Shown here: one piece after another, positions 25,767 to 33,764 of the stretch | Numbering within the stretch: position 1 is the stretch's first letter | How the letters are laid out: the number at the start of each line of letters is the position of its first letter | Source of the DNA: Pseudomonadales bacterium | Lineage (GTDB): Bacteria; Pseudomonadota; Gammaproteobacteria; Pseudomonadales; Azotimanducaceae | Length of the DNA stretch: 64,000 nucleotides | Assembly (NCBI GenBank): GCA_028285415.1 | Contig: JANQPF010000023.1 | Span: 124,001-188,000 of the forward strand | Direction: 5' to 3' | Translations under genes and position numbers: made by a program | The notes under the pieces: model-generated | The model's database searches: none | The model's input: the letters and a program-made list of their open reading frames with translations, nothing else | What the model was told of the DNA's origin: nothing

Positions 25767-28385
25767 CTAGTTGAAGTTCACACCAATTCGTACGCCGTAC
25801 TCCCGCGGCGGGCCATAAACGGTGAAGTTCCACAGAAACGCCACCGAGTTTGCACCAACCCGCTTGACCTGATCCGTGAGATTACGGCCGTAAGCGGTAA
25901 TGTAGTAGCGATCATCTGCATCGCGCCAGGTCACACTCGCGTTGACAAGCGTGCGCGACTCAATCTGCGTGTTTGTGGGCTGACGAACAACCACCTCAGG
26001 TCGTGGGGCGAGGAACGAACCACCGCCTGCGGCGAGAGAGTCGAAGGGACTCGTTTCCGCTTCATCCTGATAGTTGGCGTTTATGTTGTAGGTGATGCTG
26101 CCACCGTCAGCGAGGATCTGGTCGTAGCTGATATCTATGTTTGCCTGCAACGGCGATGCAAAAGGAATGTCGAGTCCACTGAAATCCACGATGCCCGTTG
26201 CAGGATTATTCGGCTGCGGGTCGAACTCGAAATCCGTGTACTCTGCCTCCAGCACGCCGAGGCTGCCCCGAATTGTCAGATTTTCGGTCGCGAGCCACGT
26301 GGCTTCCATTTCAATGCCATACACCTCCGACTTACCGGCATTGACGGTGAGCGTTTCCTGCGCGGGGGTCCCCGCCGAGTTGATGAAGGGCACCACCTGG
26401 TTGCGCTGAATATCGTCGAAGTCGCTAAAGAACACCGCGGTGTTGAATCGCAGGGTCTTATCGAAGAAGTCAGCTTTATAACCAATCTCGTAGTTGATGT
26501 TGGTTTCCGCGTCATAGGGGACGCAGGTCACGATCGTGGAACAGGTTTCCGTATAACCACCGGAAATGTATCCCGTTGCCACAGATCCGTAGAGCAACTG
26601 GTCTTCCGCGAGCTGGTAGTCCACCACGAAACGCCAGCTCGTCTCGTCCCACTCTTCGCTTAGATCCAGGTTCAGCGCATATTGCTCAGGCGGCAACGGG
26701 TTCCTGCGCGGATTATATTGATCAAGCGTGATCCCGGCGCGGCTGATTCTGGTGGACTGGATGTCCAGACAGTTGGTCACCGGGTCAAAGGGCAAATTGG
26801 GATCCGCGGCCACCGAATCGATTGCGCGGGTGTACTGGTTGCACGGAGCACCGCCGCCGGCAAGGGCGCCAAAGTCCTTTTCGTCGTTGGTGTAACGAAC
26901 GCCAGCCGAGATACTCAGCCGTTCGGTCGCCTCCCAGGTACCGTCGAGGTAGAACGCATACGATTCACGCTCCTGGGAGCGGTTGTTAGTCGCCGGATCG
27001 GTTATCCAGTCCGTATCGAAGTTGATGACCCCGTCAGGATCCAGCAGCGTGCCTGTATCCGGGTGTGGGCTGAGAAAGAATGCAGAGAAGCCCTGCGAGG
27101 CAATAGAGCGGAATTCGACGTCATCGGTAAACCAGGCAGCACCAGCCACAAAGTTCAAAGGTCCGTTAAAATCCGAAACCGCGCGAAACTCCACTTGTGT
27201 CTGTTCGCGCTCCAGATTCCGGGACGCATCGAACAGCGGGAACGCTTCTCCCACGTAGTTGCTGGCGAGGGTCTCGTCCGTCTCCCGGTATCCGGCGATG
27301 AGCTTGAGCTCTACGTTATCCAGGTCCAGCCGCTGGGTCAGATAGAAGCCATCCGAATCCACGGTATGCTCGTCACCGAAGGTGGCGGTTGCGCCGGTGT
27401 TGTAGGGATCCTGGCCGGGTACGTCATCAATGGCAGGAAAGCCGAACACGGGAACAATGAACCCTTCATTCTGCGGAGATTCATGGACGTTCGGCACCGC
27501 GTCAGAGCTGTCGCGGAGATATTCCCAGGTAAAAAACGCCTCATACCGGTCGGTAGGCTGCCACAGCAGCTTCGCCTTCCACGCCAGAACGTTCTTGCCG
27601 TCGACGATATCACCGTTACCCCGTGCCGGACCCGAGACGATATCCGGCAGAGGGGCACCCGCTACGCCGTTGATGGCAAACCACGGCACCTGGCTGGTGT
27701 CCGGAAAAATTGCCGTATCCTTGCCGTTGCGCATATAACCCTCGTACGAGTCGTACACACCCGCAAACCGGAAAGCCAGCTTGCCTTCGATGAGCGGCAT
27801 GTCCACGGCAGCCGCAATTTTTATAATGTCCGTACCGCCGTGAACGTCGAACTGGCCATACGTGGCCTCCAGCTCGCCGTTGAAGTTTTCCAGATCCGGC
27901 TTTTTGCTGGTGATCGAGATCACACCCGCAGTGCTGTTCTTGCCGAACAATGTGCCCTGCGGGCCGCGGTAGACTTCGACCTGTTCTACGTCGAATACCT
28001 CGACAAATTGAGATTGCACCGAGCTGATGACAAAGTCGTCGATCACGATACCCACACTGGTGTCCTGCAAGACCAGGATGGACGTCGAACCCGTGCCGCG
28101 AATGCCACCGCTCAGAGCATTGAAGCCTGGCTGTTTGGTGAGCAGCACGTTGGGTGCCAGTTCAGCGACCGCACGTATGTCGTTGACGAAGGTTTTTGAG
28201 ATATCGCTCGCGGTCAGCGTCGACACGGTCAACGGCGTGTCCTGCTGAGAAGTTGCCCGCTTGGTGCCGGTTACGATGACTTCCTCGAGATAACCCGAGG
28301 TGTCCTGTTCCTGGGCTTGGGCATTCGGGAGCAAGCCGAGTGCCATAAGGGCGCAACACACCCTCAAGAGTTGTCGTTTGATCAC
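25767..28385 (-). CDS. TonB-dependent outer-membrane receptor
   Basis: An 872-aa TonB-dependent transporter. Signal peptide about residues 1-24 (ending NAQA); a TonB-box-like EEVIVTGTKR follows at about 34-43, then the plug domain (TPLTVSTLTASDI, DDFVISS, VEQVEVYRGPQGTLFGKNSTAGVI). The remainder is a 22-strand barrel, with the terminal strand ending in RIGVNFN. The family imports iron chelates, cobalamin and, in many marine and sphingomonad-like bacteria, hydrophobic carbon compounds. No siderophore genes are nearby, so uptake of a catabolic substrate is plausible. It stands alone between a hairpin and a divergent region of 281 bases. Confidence 0.93.
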   Translation of the reverse strand: MIKRQLLRVCCALMALGLLPNAQAQEQDTSGYLEEVIVTGTKRATSQQDTPLTVSTLTASDISKTFVNDIRAVAELAPNVLLTKQPGFNALSGGIRGTGSTSILVLQDTSVGIVIDDFVISSVQSQFVEVFDVEQVEVYRGPQGTLFGKNSTAGVISITSKKPDLENFNGELEATYGQFDVHGGTDIIKIAAAVDMPLIEGKLAFRFAGVYDSYEGYMRNGKDTAIFPDTSQVPWFAINGVAGAPLPDIVSGPARGNGDIVDGKNVLAWKAKLLWQPTDRYEAFFTWEYLRDSSDAVPNVHESPQNEGFIVPVFGFPAIDDVPGQDPYNTGATATFGDEHTVDSDGFYLTQRLDLDNVELKLIAGYRETDETLASNYVGEAFPLFDASRNLEREQTQVEFRAVSDFNGPLNFVAGAAWFTDDVEFRSIASQGFSAFFLSPHPDTGTLLDPDGVINFDTDWITDPATNNRSQERESYAFYLDGTWEATERLSISAGVRYTNDEKDFGALAGGGAPCNQYTRAIDSVAADPNLPFDPVTNCLDIQSTRISRAGITLDQYNPRRNPLPPEQYALNLDLSEEWDETSWRFVVDYQLAEDQLLYGSVATGYISGGYTETCSTIVTCVPYDAETNINYEIGYKADFFDKTLRFNTAVFFSDFDDIQRNQVVPFINSAGTPAQETLTVNAGKSEVYGIEMEATWLATENLTIRGSLGVLEAEYTDFEFDPQPNNPATGIVDFSGLDIPFASPLQANIDISYDQILADGGSITYNINANYQDEAETSPFDSLAAGGGSFLAPRPEVVVRQPTNTQIESRTLVNASVTWRDADDRYYITAYGRNLTDQVKRVGANSVAFLWNFTVYGPPREYGVRIGVNFN

Positions 28386-28617
28386 TATTTTCCCCTCTGC
28401 ATGTTACACAGATTCTGTATGAACACTGCAACTTAGCTCGCACGGAGCGAAGCCTCTCCACCTGTCATTTTCCTGAATCGGTCCGAATAACGCAACAAAG
28501 CGAATTTACCGCGCGTGATGGTAGCGGGCAGCGTCCGTGCACAACAGGACACCAGGGACTTTGGAACGCATGGAATCTACTGACGCCGCGGTTGCCTCGG
28601 CCAAGACTTTTAGCGCT

Positions 28618-28646
28618 TTGAGAATTTTGCCGCGCTTCCCTAGTAT
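28618..28646 (+). promoter_or_regulatory. Candidate sigma70 promoter for the MAPEG gene
   Basis: TTGAGA at 28618-28623 and TAGTAT at 28641-28646 are separated by exactly 17 bases. They lie 21 bases before the ATG at 28667. Five of six -35 and four to five of six -10 positions match consensus. The rest of 28386-28617 shows no gene or other clear element. Confidence 0.55.
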
Positions 28647-28666
28647 CGGCAGGATCAACTGGGGAG

Positions 28667-29077
28667 ATGATCTTGACGTTATTCGATCAACCGGGTGTTG
28701 CTGCCGTTGGGCTTTGGACGGGGATCCATCTCCTGCTGACGTTAGCCCTTGCGATCAACGTGACACGCCTGCGGTTTGCCTCGGCTCGGGGTGACATTGA
28801 CGATGCAACGCTCGAGCGCGGCGTAAGGGCTCACGGCAACAACATCGAGTACGTGCCGTTTGCGCTCTTCGCGCTCTTCGTTCTAGCGCAACAGGGATAC
28901 AGCGGTCTCTGGATACACACTCTGGCTGGCGCGCTCTTCATCGGGCGGATATGCCATGCCCATGGGATTCAGCAGAGCGGTCCCGGACTGCCGCCAACCC
29001 GCGTTGCGGGCAACGTGGTGACCTGGGCAGTATTCGCTATCTCAGCGCTCATGCTGATCTCTGGCTTCTTTTTCTAA
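28667..29077 (+). CDS. MAPEG family membrane protein
   Basis: A 136-aa protein with four hydrophobic helices and the family pattern RLRFASARGDIDDATLERGVRAHGNNIEYVPF (split over about residues 32-63) and a later RICHAHGIQQ. MAPEG proteins are glutathione- or lipid-related membrane enzymes; bacterial members are mostly uncharacterised. The GGGGAG ribosome site directly abuts the ATG at 28667, which is too close. A TTG two codons later (28673) has better spacing and may be the real start. It is followed by an SDR gene 17 bases downstream. Confidence 0.85.
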   Translation: MILTLFDQPGVAAVGLWTGIHLLLTLALAINVTRLRFASARGDIDDATLERGVRAHGNNIEYVPFALFALFVLAQQGYSGLWIHTLAGALFIGRICHAHGIQQSGPGLPPTRVAGNVVTWAVFAISALMLISGFFF

Positions 29078-29094
29078 TACTTCGGAGCAGATAC

Positions 29095-29844
29095 ATGACC
29101 GATGAAGTGGCACTCATTGTCGGCGGCGGACCCGGTGTCAGCGCCAGCTGCGCGCGGCTCTTTCGTCAGGAAGGTATGGCAGTCGCCGTCGCGGCGAGGC
29201 GACCGGACAAACCGGCGCTGCAAACGCTTGCGGCGGAGCACGGCGTGCATCTGTACGAATGCGACGCCGCCGACCCAGCAGCGGTGGCCGCTTTATTCGA
29301 CCAGGTGCGCGACAACCTCGGTTCGCCCAGGCTGGTCGTCCACAACATCGACGGCCGCGTGGAAGGCATCTTTCGTAAAACGATTACGGAAGCAGACCCG
29401 GAGCTTGCGCTTGCAACCCTGACAAACTCCGCCTTCAGCGCATTTCTCACCGGACGACAAGCCGCACAACACATGCTCGAAAACGACCTCGATGCAAACG
29501 GTAAGCGCGGCACCATCATCTACACGAACGCAAGCGCTGCCTTCAAGGGTTATCCTAAGAGCGGTGCGTTTGCGATGGCCTGTCAGGCGAAATCCGGGCT
29601 GGCGGAAAGCATGGCCCGCGAGCTCATGCCTGAGGGTATTCATGTCGCTCAGCTACCGATCGACGCCGCCATAGGCTGGACTCAGGAAGACGGCACGCGG
29701 GCTCACCGCCTCGCGGGTACCAGCGTCGATGACAACATGGCCGATCCCGACCGTATCGCTGACGCTTATCTTTTCCTGCACCGTCAGCACCGCTCCACAT
29801 GGACCTTCGAGATGGTGCTGCGGCCCTGGGTAGAAAACTGGTAA
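29095..29844 (+). CDS. SDR family protein lacking the catalytic tyrosine
   Basis: A 249-aa Rossmann-fold short-chain dehydrogenase/reductase. The coenzyme loop is GGGPGVSASCARLF (about residues 8-21), a variant of TGxxxGxG. At the active site, where YxxxK is expected, the sequence reads ACQAK (within FAMACQAKSGLAESMA): Lys is kept but Tyr is replaced by Ala. It may therefore bind NAD(P) without normal reductase activity, or use another residue. It ends 3 bases before the convergent esterase gene. Substrate unknown. Confidence 0.8.
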   Translation: MTDEVALIVGGGPGVSASCARLFRQEGMAVAVAARRPDKPALQTLAAEHGVHLYECDAADPAAVAALFDQVRDNLGSPRLVVHNIDGRVEGIFRKTITEADPELALATLTNSAFSAFLTGRQAAQHMLENDLDANGKRGTIIYTNASAAFKGYPKSGAFAMACQAKSGLAESMARELMPEGIHVAQLPIDAAIGWTQEDGTRAHRLAGTSVDDNMADPDRIADAYLFLHRQHRSTWTFEMVLRPWVENW

Positions 29845-29847
29845 GGC

Positions 29848-30798
29848 CTATTCGTTGTAGTGATCCGACCCGCCGGCGCGGCGTTTCATGGGCGCCAGGA
29901 ACCGGTCGACCGCACGCATGCGCCTGGTGACCGGCCACGGATTGTAAGAGCGGAATAGAAAACGGATCGCTTCGTCCATGCGCTCACCCATCGACGGACC
30001 TACGTGATCGGCACCACGTACCAGGTGGTACTCGTGCTTGATGCGCAAATCCCACAGCGTGCGGTGCAAAAACTCTGAGCCCTCATACAGCCAGAACTGA
30101 TCCTCGTCTCCGGCTTCCAGATAAATCTGTAAACCCGACGCGCGCAGCTCGTCCGCGTTCTGCGTGGCCATGGTTGCGGGATTGTTGGCCGCCCAATAGG
30201 CCTCGTCGACCGGTTTGCCGAAAGCCTGCTCCATGACCGCATCGTCCCGCCAGAAGCGGTGTTTGGGCAGCACGTCTGCGTACCGTAAAACGGGCTCGAT
30301 ACCGGGTTCCAGCGCGGCCACCGCGCCAAAACGTTCCGGATACCGGAAGGCGATGCGCAGTGAGCCCATGCCACCCATGGAAACACCGGTCAAGAAGGTA
30401 CGTTCCGGGTTCTTGCTCACGGGCAGGGTATCGTGCAGATGCTCGATAAACTCATGCACGAGGAAATCTTCCCAGCGTTCGCTGCCATCCTTGAAGTTCA
30501 TATAAAAACCGCGGGGTGTCACAGACGGCATCACCACCACTGCGGGCGGTATGGCTTCGCTCTGCCATAGCCGCTGCCAGAGCTCAGCCTGTTGCAGCAA
30601 TCGTGCGCGGCTGCCGCCGCCACCGTGGAGGTTCAGAACCAGCGGTAGATTGCGCATGTCCCGATAACCGTCCGGCGCAATTACCGCATACTCCACCGGG
30701 CTCGGCACTATCTCGGAGGCCACCTCGCTCAGCAGTTTTTCATACCCCCATGCCGGTATGCAGCAACCCATCAAGAATGCACCTATCCATCGTTTCAT
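29848..30798 (-). CDS. Exported alpha/beta hydrolase (esterase D/feruloyl esterase-like)
   Basis: A 316-aa serine hydrolase with a signal peptide (RWIGAFLMGCCIPAWG). The oxyanion region is LNLHGGGGSRARL, the nucleophile elbow is GVSMGGMGS (Ser), and the late His is in RGADHVGPSM. An acid is plausible in LEAGDEDQF. The fold matches the esterase D/putative esterase group that cleaves esters of phenolic acids or short acyl chains. The basic C-terminus (RRMRAVDRFLAPMKRRAGG) is an unusual tail. It has its own promoter region of about 186 bases shared with the SutA-like gene. Confidence 0.85.
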   Translation of the reverse strand: MKRWIGAFLMGCCIPAWGYEKLLSEVASEIVPSPVEYAVIAPDGYRDMRNLPLVLNLHGGGGSRARLLQQAELWQRLWQSEAIPPAVVVMPSVTPRGFYMNFKDGSERWEDFLVHEFIEHLHDTLPVSKNPERTFLTGVSMGGMGSLRIAFRYPERFGAVAALEPGIEPVLRYADVLPKHRFWRDDAVMEQAFGKPVDEAYWAANNPATMATQNADELRASGLQIYLEAGDEDQFWLYEGSEFLHRTLWDLRIKHEYHLVRGADHVGPSMGERMDEAIRFLFRSYNPWPVTRRMRAVDRFLAPMKRRAGGSDHYNE

Positions 30799-30984
30799 TT
30801 TTCAACTCCAGCTGACCGGCTCGAGGCTACACCGATGACCTCGCCTGCAAAAGAACCTGCAAGCGACATCCACGGCCCGTCGGTCGTGCTGAGCGCTGAG
30901 CCGTGGTAATCTACGCCCCAGATCTTTGACACCGCCTTGCGCAACGTCACAGGAAGTAATCACAGAGGAACGCTCCCAAAAGCT

Positions 30985-31176
30985 ATGAAAAACAATCAGA
31001 CAAACGCCGCCAGTGCCGCCCAACGCCGTGTCGATCTGGCCGCGGACATAGAGCGATTTCTGGCGGATGGAAACGAGATCCAGCAAATCCCCGACGGCGT
31101 GTCGGCACAGGATCCGCAGGGTCGCAGCCAGCCGCTGCGCCCCAACCAGGCGAAAGGTAAAAAAAGCGGTGCCTGA
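30985..31176 (+). CDS. Small SutA-like protein
   Basis: A 63-aa protein with a helical core DLAADIERFLADGNEIQQIP and a polar, basic tail ending KGKKSGA. The core resembles the conserved part of SutA, the small RNA-polymerase-binding regulator of slow-growing Pseudomonas (EEFLSRGGKVQEIEP-type segment); SutA itself has an additional acidic N-terminal region that is absent here. The resemblance is from memory. The gene overlaps the NYN-domain gene by 8 bases, so the two are co-translated. Start is ATG 30985. Confidence 0.6.
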   Translation: MKNNQTNAASAAQRRVDLAADIERFLADGNEIQQIPDGVSAQDPQGRSQPLRPNQAKGKKSGA

Positions 31177-31999
31177 TGCACAGGGCAACGCGAATATCGC
31201 GGTCTTCTGTGATTTCGAGAACGTTGCCCTCGGTGTCAAAGAAACAAAATATCCATCGTTCGATATCGCGCTGGTACTGGAGCGACTCCTGCTGAAAGGC
31301 AGCATTGTTGCCAGGAAGGCGTACTGCGACTGGCAGCGCTACGGCGAATTCAAATCGAACATGCACGAAGCCGCATTCGAGCTCATCGAAATTCCGCATC
31401 GGAGCATGACGGGTAAGAACTCAGCTGATATCCGCATGGTCGTCGACGCGCTCGATCTCTGCTATACGAAAGAGCACATTGATACGTTTGTCATCGTCAG
31501 CGGCGACTCCGATTTTTCACCGCTCGTCAGCAAGCTGCGCGAAAACGCCAAAACCGTCATCGGCGTGGGCGTCAAGAATTCCACCTCCACCCTCCTGGCC
31601 AGCACCTGCGACGAGTTCATTTTTTATGATGACCTTGCCGCAGAAGCGGCGCCGCCGAAAACCAAAAGTTCGCGCAAATCCGCTGCGAAGCAGTCCGCTG
31701 ACAAGCAGGAGGACAACCTCGACAAAGGCCTGCAGCTCGTCGTGCAGACGATTGATGCGTTGCGTAAGGAACGTGACGGTGACAGCAAAGTCTGGGGATC
31801 GATGGTGAAACAGACCCTCAAACGCACGCAGCCCGGATTCAGCGAGTCGAGCTACGGCTTCCGCTCATTTGGCGAACTCCTTGAAGAGGCCGCCAATCGC
31901 AAGCTGCTGCAGTTGGAGATGGACGAAAAGTCCGGCGGCTACATTGTTCTCGCCCCCAAACCGCCGCAGAAGCGCGCGCGCCGCAAGTCCAGCGCCTAG
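31169..31999 (+). CDS. NYN-domain (LabA/DUF88) RNase-like protein with C-terminal LOTUS/OST-HTH domain
   Basis: A 276-aa protein starting at a GTG inside the end of the SutA-like gene. The N-terminal NYN (PIN-like) nuclease domain has its acidic residues in VFCDFENV, SADIRMVVDALDL and IVSGDSDFSPLV. A lysine-rich linker of about 30 residues (TKSSRKSAAKQ) precedes a winged-helix OST-HTH domain (LQLVVQTIDALRKERDGDS, SSYGFRSFGELLEEAANR). The architecture suggests a metal-dependent ribonuclease with RNA-binding specificity. It ends by overlapping the convergent M50 gene by 4 bases. Confidence 0.88.
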   Translation: MPDAQGNANIAVFCDFENVALGVKETKYPSFDIALVLERLLLKGSIVARKAYCDWQRYGEFKSNMHEAAFELIEIPHRSMTGKNSADIRMVVDALDLCYTKEHIDTFVIVSGDSDFSPLVSKLRENAKTVIGVGVKNSTSTLLASTCDEFIFYDDLAAEAAPPKTKSSRKSAAKQSADKQEDNLDKGLQLVVQTIDALRKERDGDSKVWGSMVKQTLKRTQPGFSESSYGFRSFGELLEEAANRKLLQLEMDEKSGGYIVLAPKPPQKRARRKSSA

Positions 32000-32598
32000 C
32001 CTGTCAAAAACCCTCTGCCGACGAGGAGCGCCGCAAGCACCAACCAGCTCTGCCACGTACGGCGTAATATGACCGCGGCGCTAGCGCCGCTCTTATTCGT
32101 TTCGTAGGGGTCCGCGCCGCCTATGACTTTGAATATCTGCGGCAGGTCCACGGACAGGGACTGGAACACGAAAGCAAGACCACCAACGGCAAGACCGGCT
32201 GTGATTGGCCCCGCGGGCAGCGTCGCGTAAAGCACCACGCAGAGCGCCATGATCAGCAGATACCCGGTAACGCCACCCCAGGACAGAAAGAGAAACTGTC
32301 TGCGGCTGTGGCGGGTGATGTCGAAGTAGCCAATTGGCACCCCGCGATAGGGTGCCAGCGGCATATCGGCACCGCTCGCGCGAGCGCCGAGCAGGTGCCC
32401 CCATTCGTGGGTGATGTAGCAAACGACATAGGCGGCGATGAAACCAGACGTTGCGCAAACGCCGTAGCTCAGCCAGCCCGGGTAGGCCGCATGCCAGCCA
32501 TCGAGCGCGAAGAGCAACGCACCGGCAATTCCGGCAATACCGAGGTCACGGCTGAGCCAGCCACCGAGCGTTGCAGAAGATTGCACTGCTGCCGTCAC
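31996..32598 (-). CDS. M50-type (site-2-protease-like) membrane metallopeptidase
   Basis: A 200-aa integral membrane protein. The zinc motif HEWGH (HExxH) lies in VVCYITHEWGHLLGARASG at about residues 60-78. A candidate third-ligand region is FQSLSVDLPQIFKVIGGADP. Several hydrophobic helices surround these. There is no PDZ domain, so it is a minimal member. It starts with a GTG overlapping the upstream P450 stop by 4 bases and so is the third gene of the P450-P450-M50 operon. A link between a membrane protease and P450s is unexpected; its substrate is unknown. Confidence 0.78.
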   Translation of the reverse strand: MTAAVQSSATLGGWLSRDLGIAGIAGALLFALDGWHAAYPGWLSYGVCATSGFIAAYVVCYITHEWGHLLGARASGADMPLAPYRGVPIGYFDITRHSRRQFLFLSWGGVTGYLLIMALCVVLYATLPAGPITAGLAVGGLAFVFQSLSVDLPQIFKVIGGADPYETNKSGASAAVILRRTWQSWLVLAALLVGRGFLTG

Positions 32599-33764
32599 GC
32601 CCAGCGCACCGGAAGTCGGCGGCGCCCCCAGAGAAAGAAAGGCGCAATGCGTTCTCCAGCACCCTGCAGGGTCAGCTCGGGCAACCGTCCGGCCAGCTTC
32701 TCGAGCGCAATTTCCGCCTCCAGCCGCGCCATGGGCGCGCCCAGACAGAAGTGCACACCGAGGCCAAAAGACATGTGCCGCTTGCGCTCCCGGTTGAGAT
32801 CGAACGTGTCGGGCTCAGGAAAAACCTCCGCATCGCGATTGGCAGCGGCATAGTTGATGAGGACCTTGCTGTTGGCCGGAATGGTCACGTCATGCAGCGT
32901 CACGTCACGGGTTGTGTTGCGGTACAGGCCCAGCACCGGCGGATCGAACCGGAGGCTTTCCTCCACCGCCGCCTCGACGAGGCCCGGGTCAGCACATACG
33001 GCACGCCAGAGCGCCGGCTCTTCGAGCAGGCGCCAGAGCATGTTGGTGATCAGCGACGTGGTCGTTTCGTTACCGCCCACCAGTAGCTGGGTCAGCATGG
33101 AGAGCGCGTCCGCCTCGTCAACGAGGCTGCCATCGGGGTAATGCGCGTCGGCAATGATCGTCAAGAGATCGTCCGGCACCGCCGCCCCGCGCGCAATCTC
33201 TTCCCGGCGGGATTTGAGGTGGTTCGTCATGTAGGCCAGAAACGCCATCTGATCGTCCGCATAGACCGTCGGGTCTTCCGAACCCATGGCGGCAACCTGC
33301 ACGTCCGACCAGTGCTTGAAGCGTTCCAGGTCCTCCGTCGGCACGCCGAGCATACCTGCAATGACGATGACGGGGAGTGGGAACGCAAAGTCGTCGTGCA
33401 GATCAAACTCGGGACCCGCGGCGACGATCGCATCAATCAGCTCATCCGTCAGCGCATCTACCTGGAGACGGATCGCCTCCATGGCTTTCGGGGTGAAATA
33501 TGCCTGCACCACCTTTCGCAAGTGTGTGTGCTGCGGCGGATCGCAGAGCATCCCCTGCGGATCCGTAAAGCGCGGTCCCTGACCGAACTGCGACGAATAC
33601 GTCTCGATGTCACGCAGCGCTTCTTCGACATCGGCGTAACGCGACAGCGTGTAGAACGGCGGATCAAACTCTGCACACCGGTGCACCGGGCATTGCTGCA
33701 GGAGTTCCTGGTGGCCCGCAGCAGGATCGAGCATTACCTCGGGTGCAAACGGGCTCCAGCTCAT
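32595..33764 (-). CDS. Cytochrome P450
   Basis: A 389-aa bacterial P450: I-helix LLVGGNETTTS, K-helix EESLRF, haem loop FGLGVHFCLGAPMAR with Cys340 as thiolate. I chose the ATG at 33764, which overlaps the upstream P450 stop (ATGA), rather than a longer in-frame extension that covers the end of that gene. It is slightly short but complete. The tandem arrangement with a second, dissimilar P450 suggests sequential oxidation of one substrate. Confidence 0.93.
   Translation of the reverse strand: MSWSPFAPEVMLDPAAGHQELLQQCPVHRCAEFDPPFYTLSRYADVEEALRDIETYSSQFGQGPRFTDPQGMLCDPPQHTHLRKVVQAYFTPKAMEAIRLQVDALTDELIDAIVAAGPEFDLHDDFAFPLPVIVIAGMLGVPTEDLERFKHWSDVQVAAMGSEDPTVYADDQMAFLAYMTNHLKSRREEIARGAAVPDDLLTIIADAHYPDGSLVDEADALSMLTQLLVGGNETTTSLITNMLWRLLEEPALWRAVCADPGLVEAAVEESLRFDPPVLGLYRNTTRDVTLHDVTIPANSKVLINYAAANRDAEVFPEPDTFDLNRERKRHMSFGLGVHFCLGAPMARLEAEIALEKLAGRLPELTLQGAGERIAPFFLWGRRRLPVRWA

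Noticed and set aside
26682-28199. 505-codon open frame on the plus strand opposite the TonB receptor
   Set aside because: Arg/Val-rich composition without domains; the TonB receptor on the other strand has signal, plug and barrel features.
28386-28617. Possible small gene between the TonB receptor and the MAPEG gene
   Set aside because: The open frame there runs into the MAPEG gene in another frame, has no ribosome site and a Cys/Arg-rich composition without domains.
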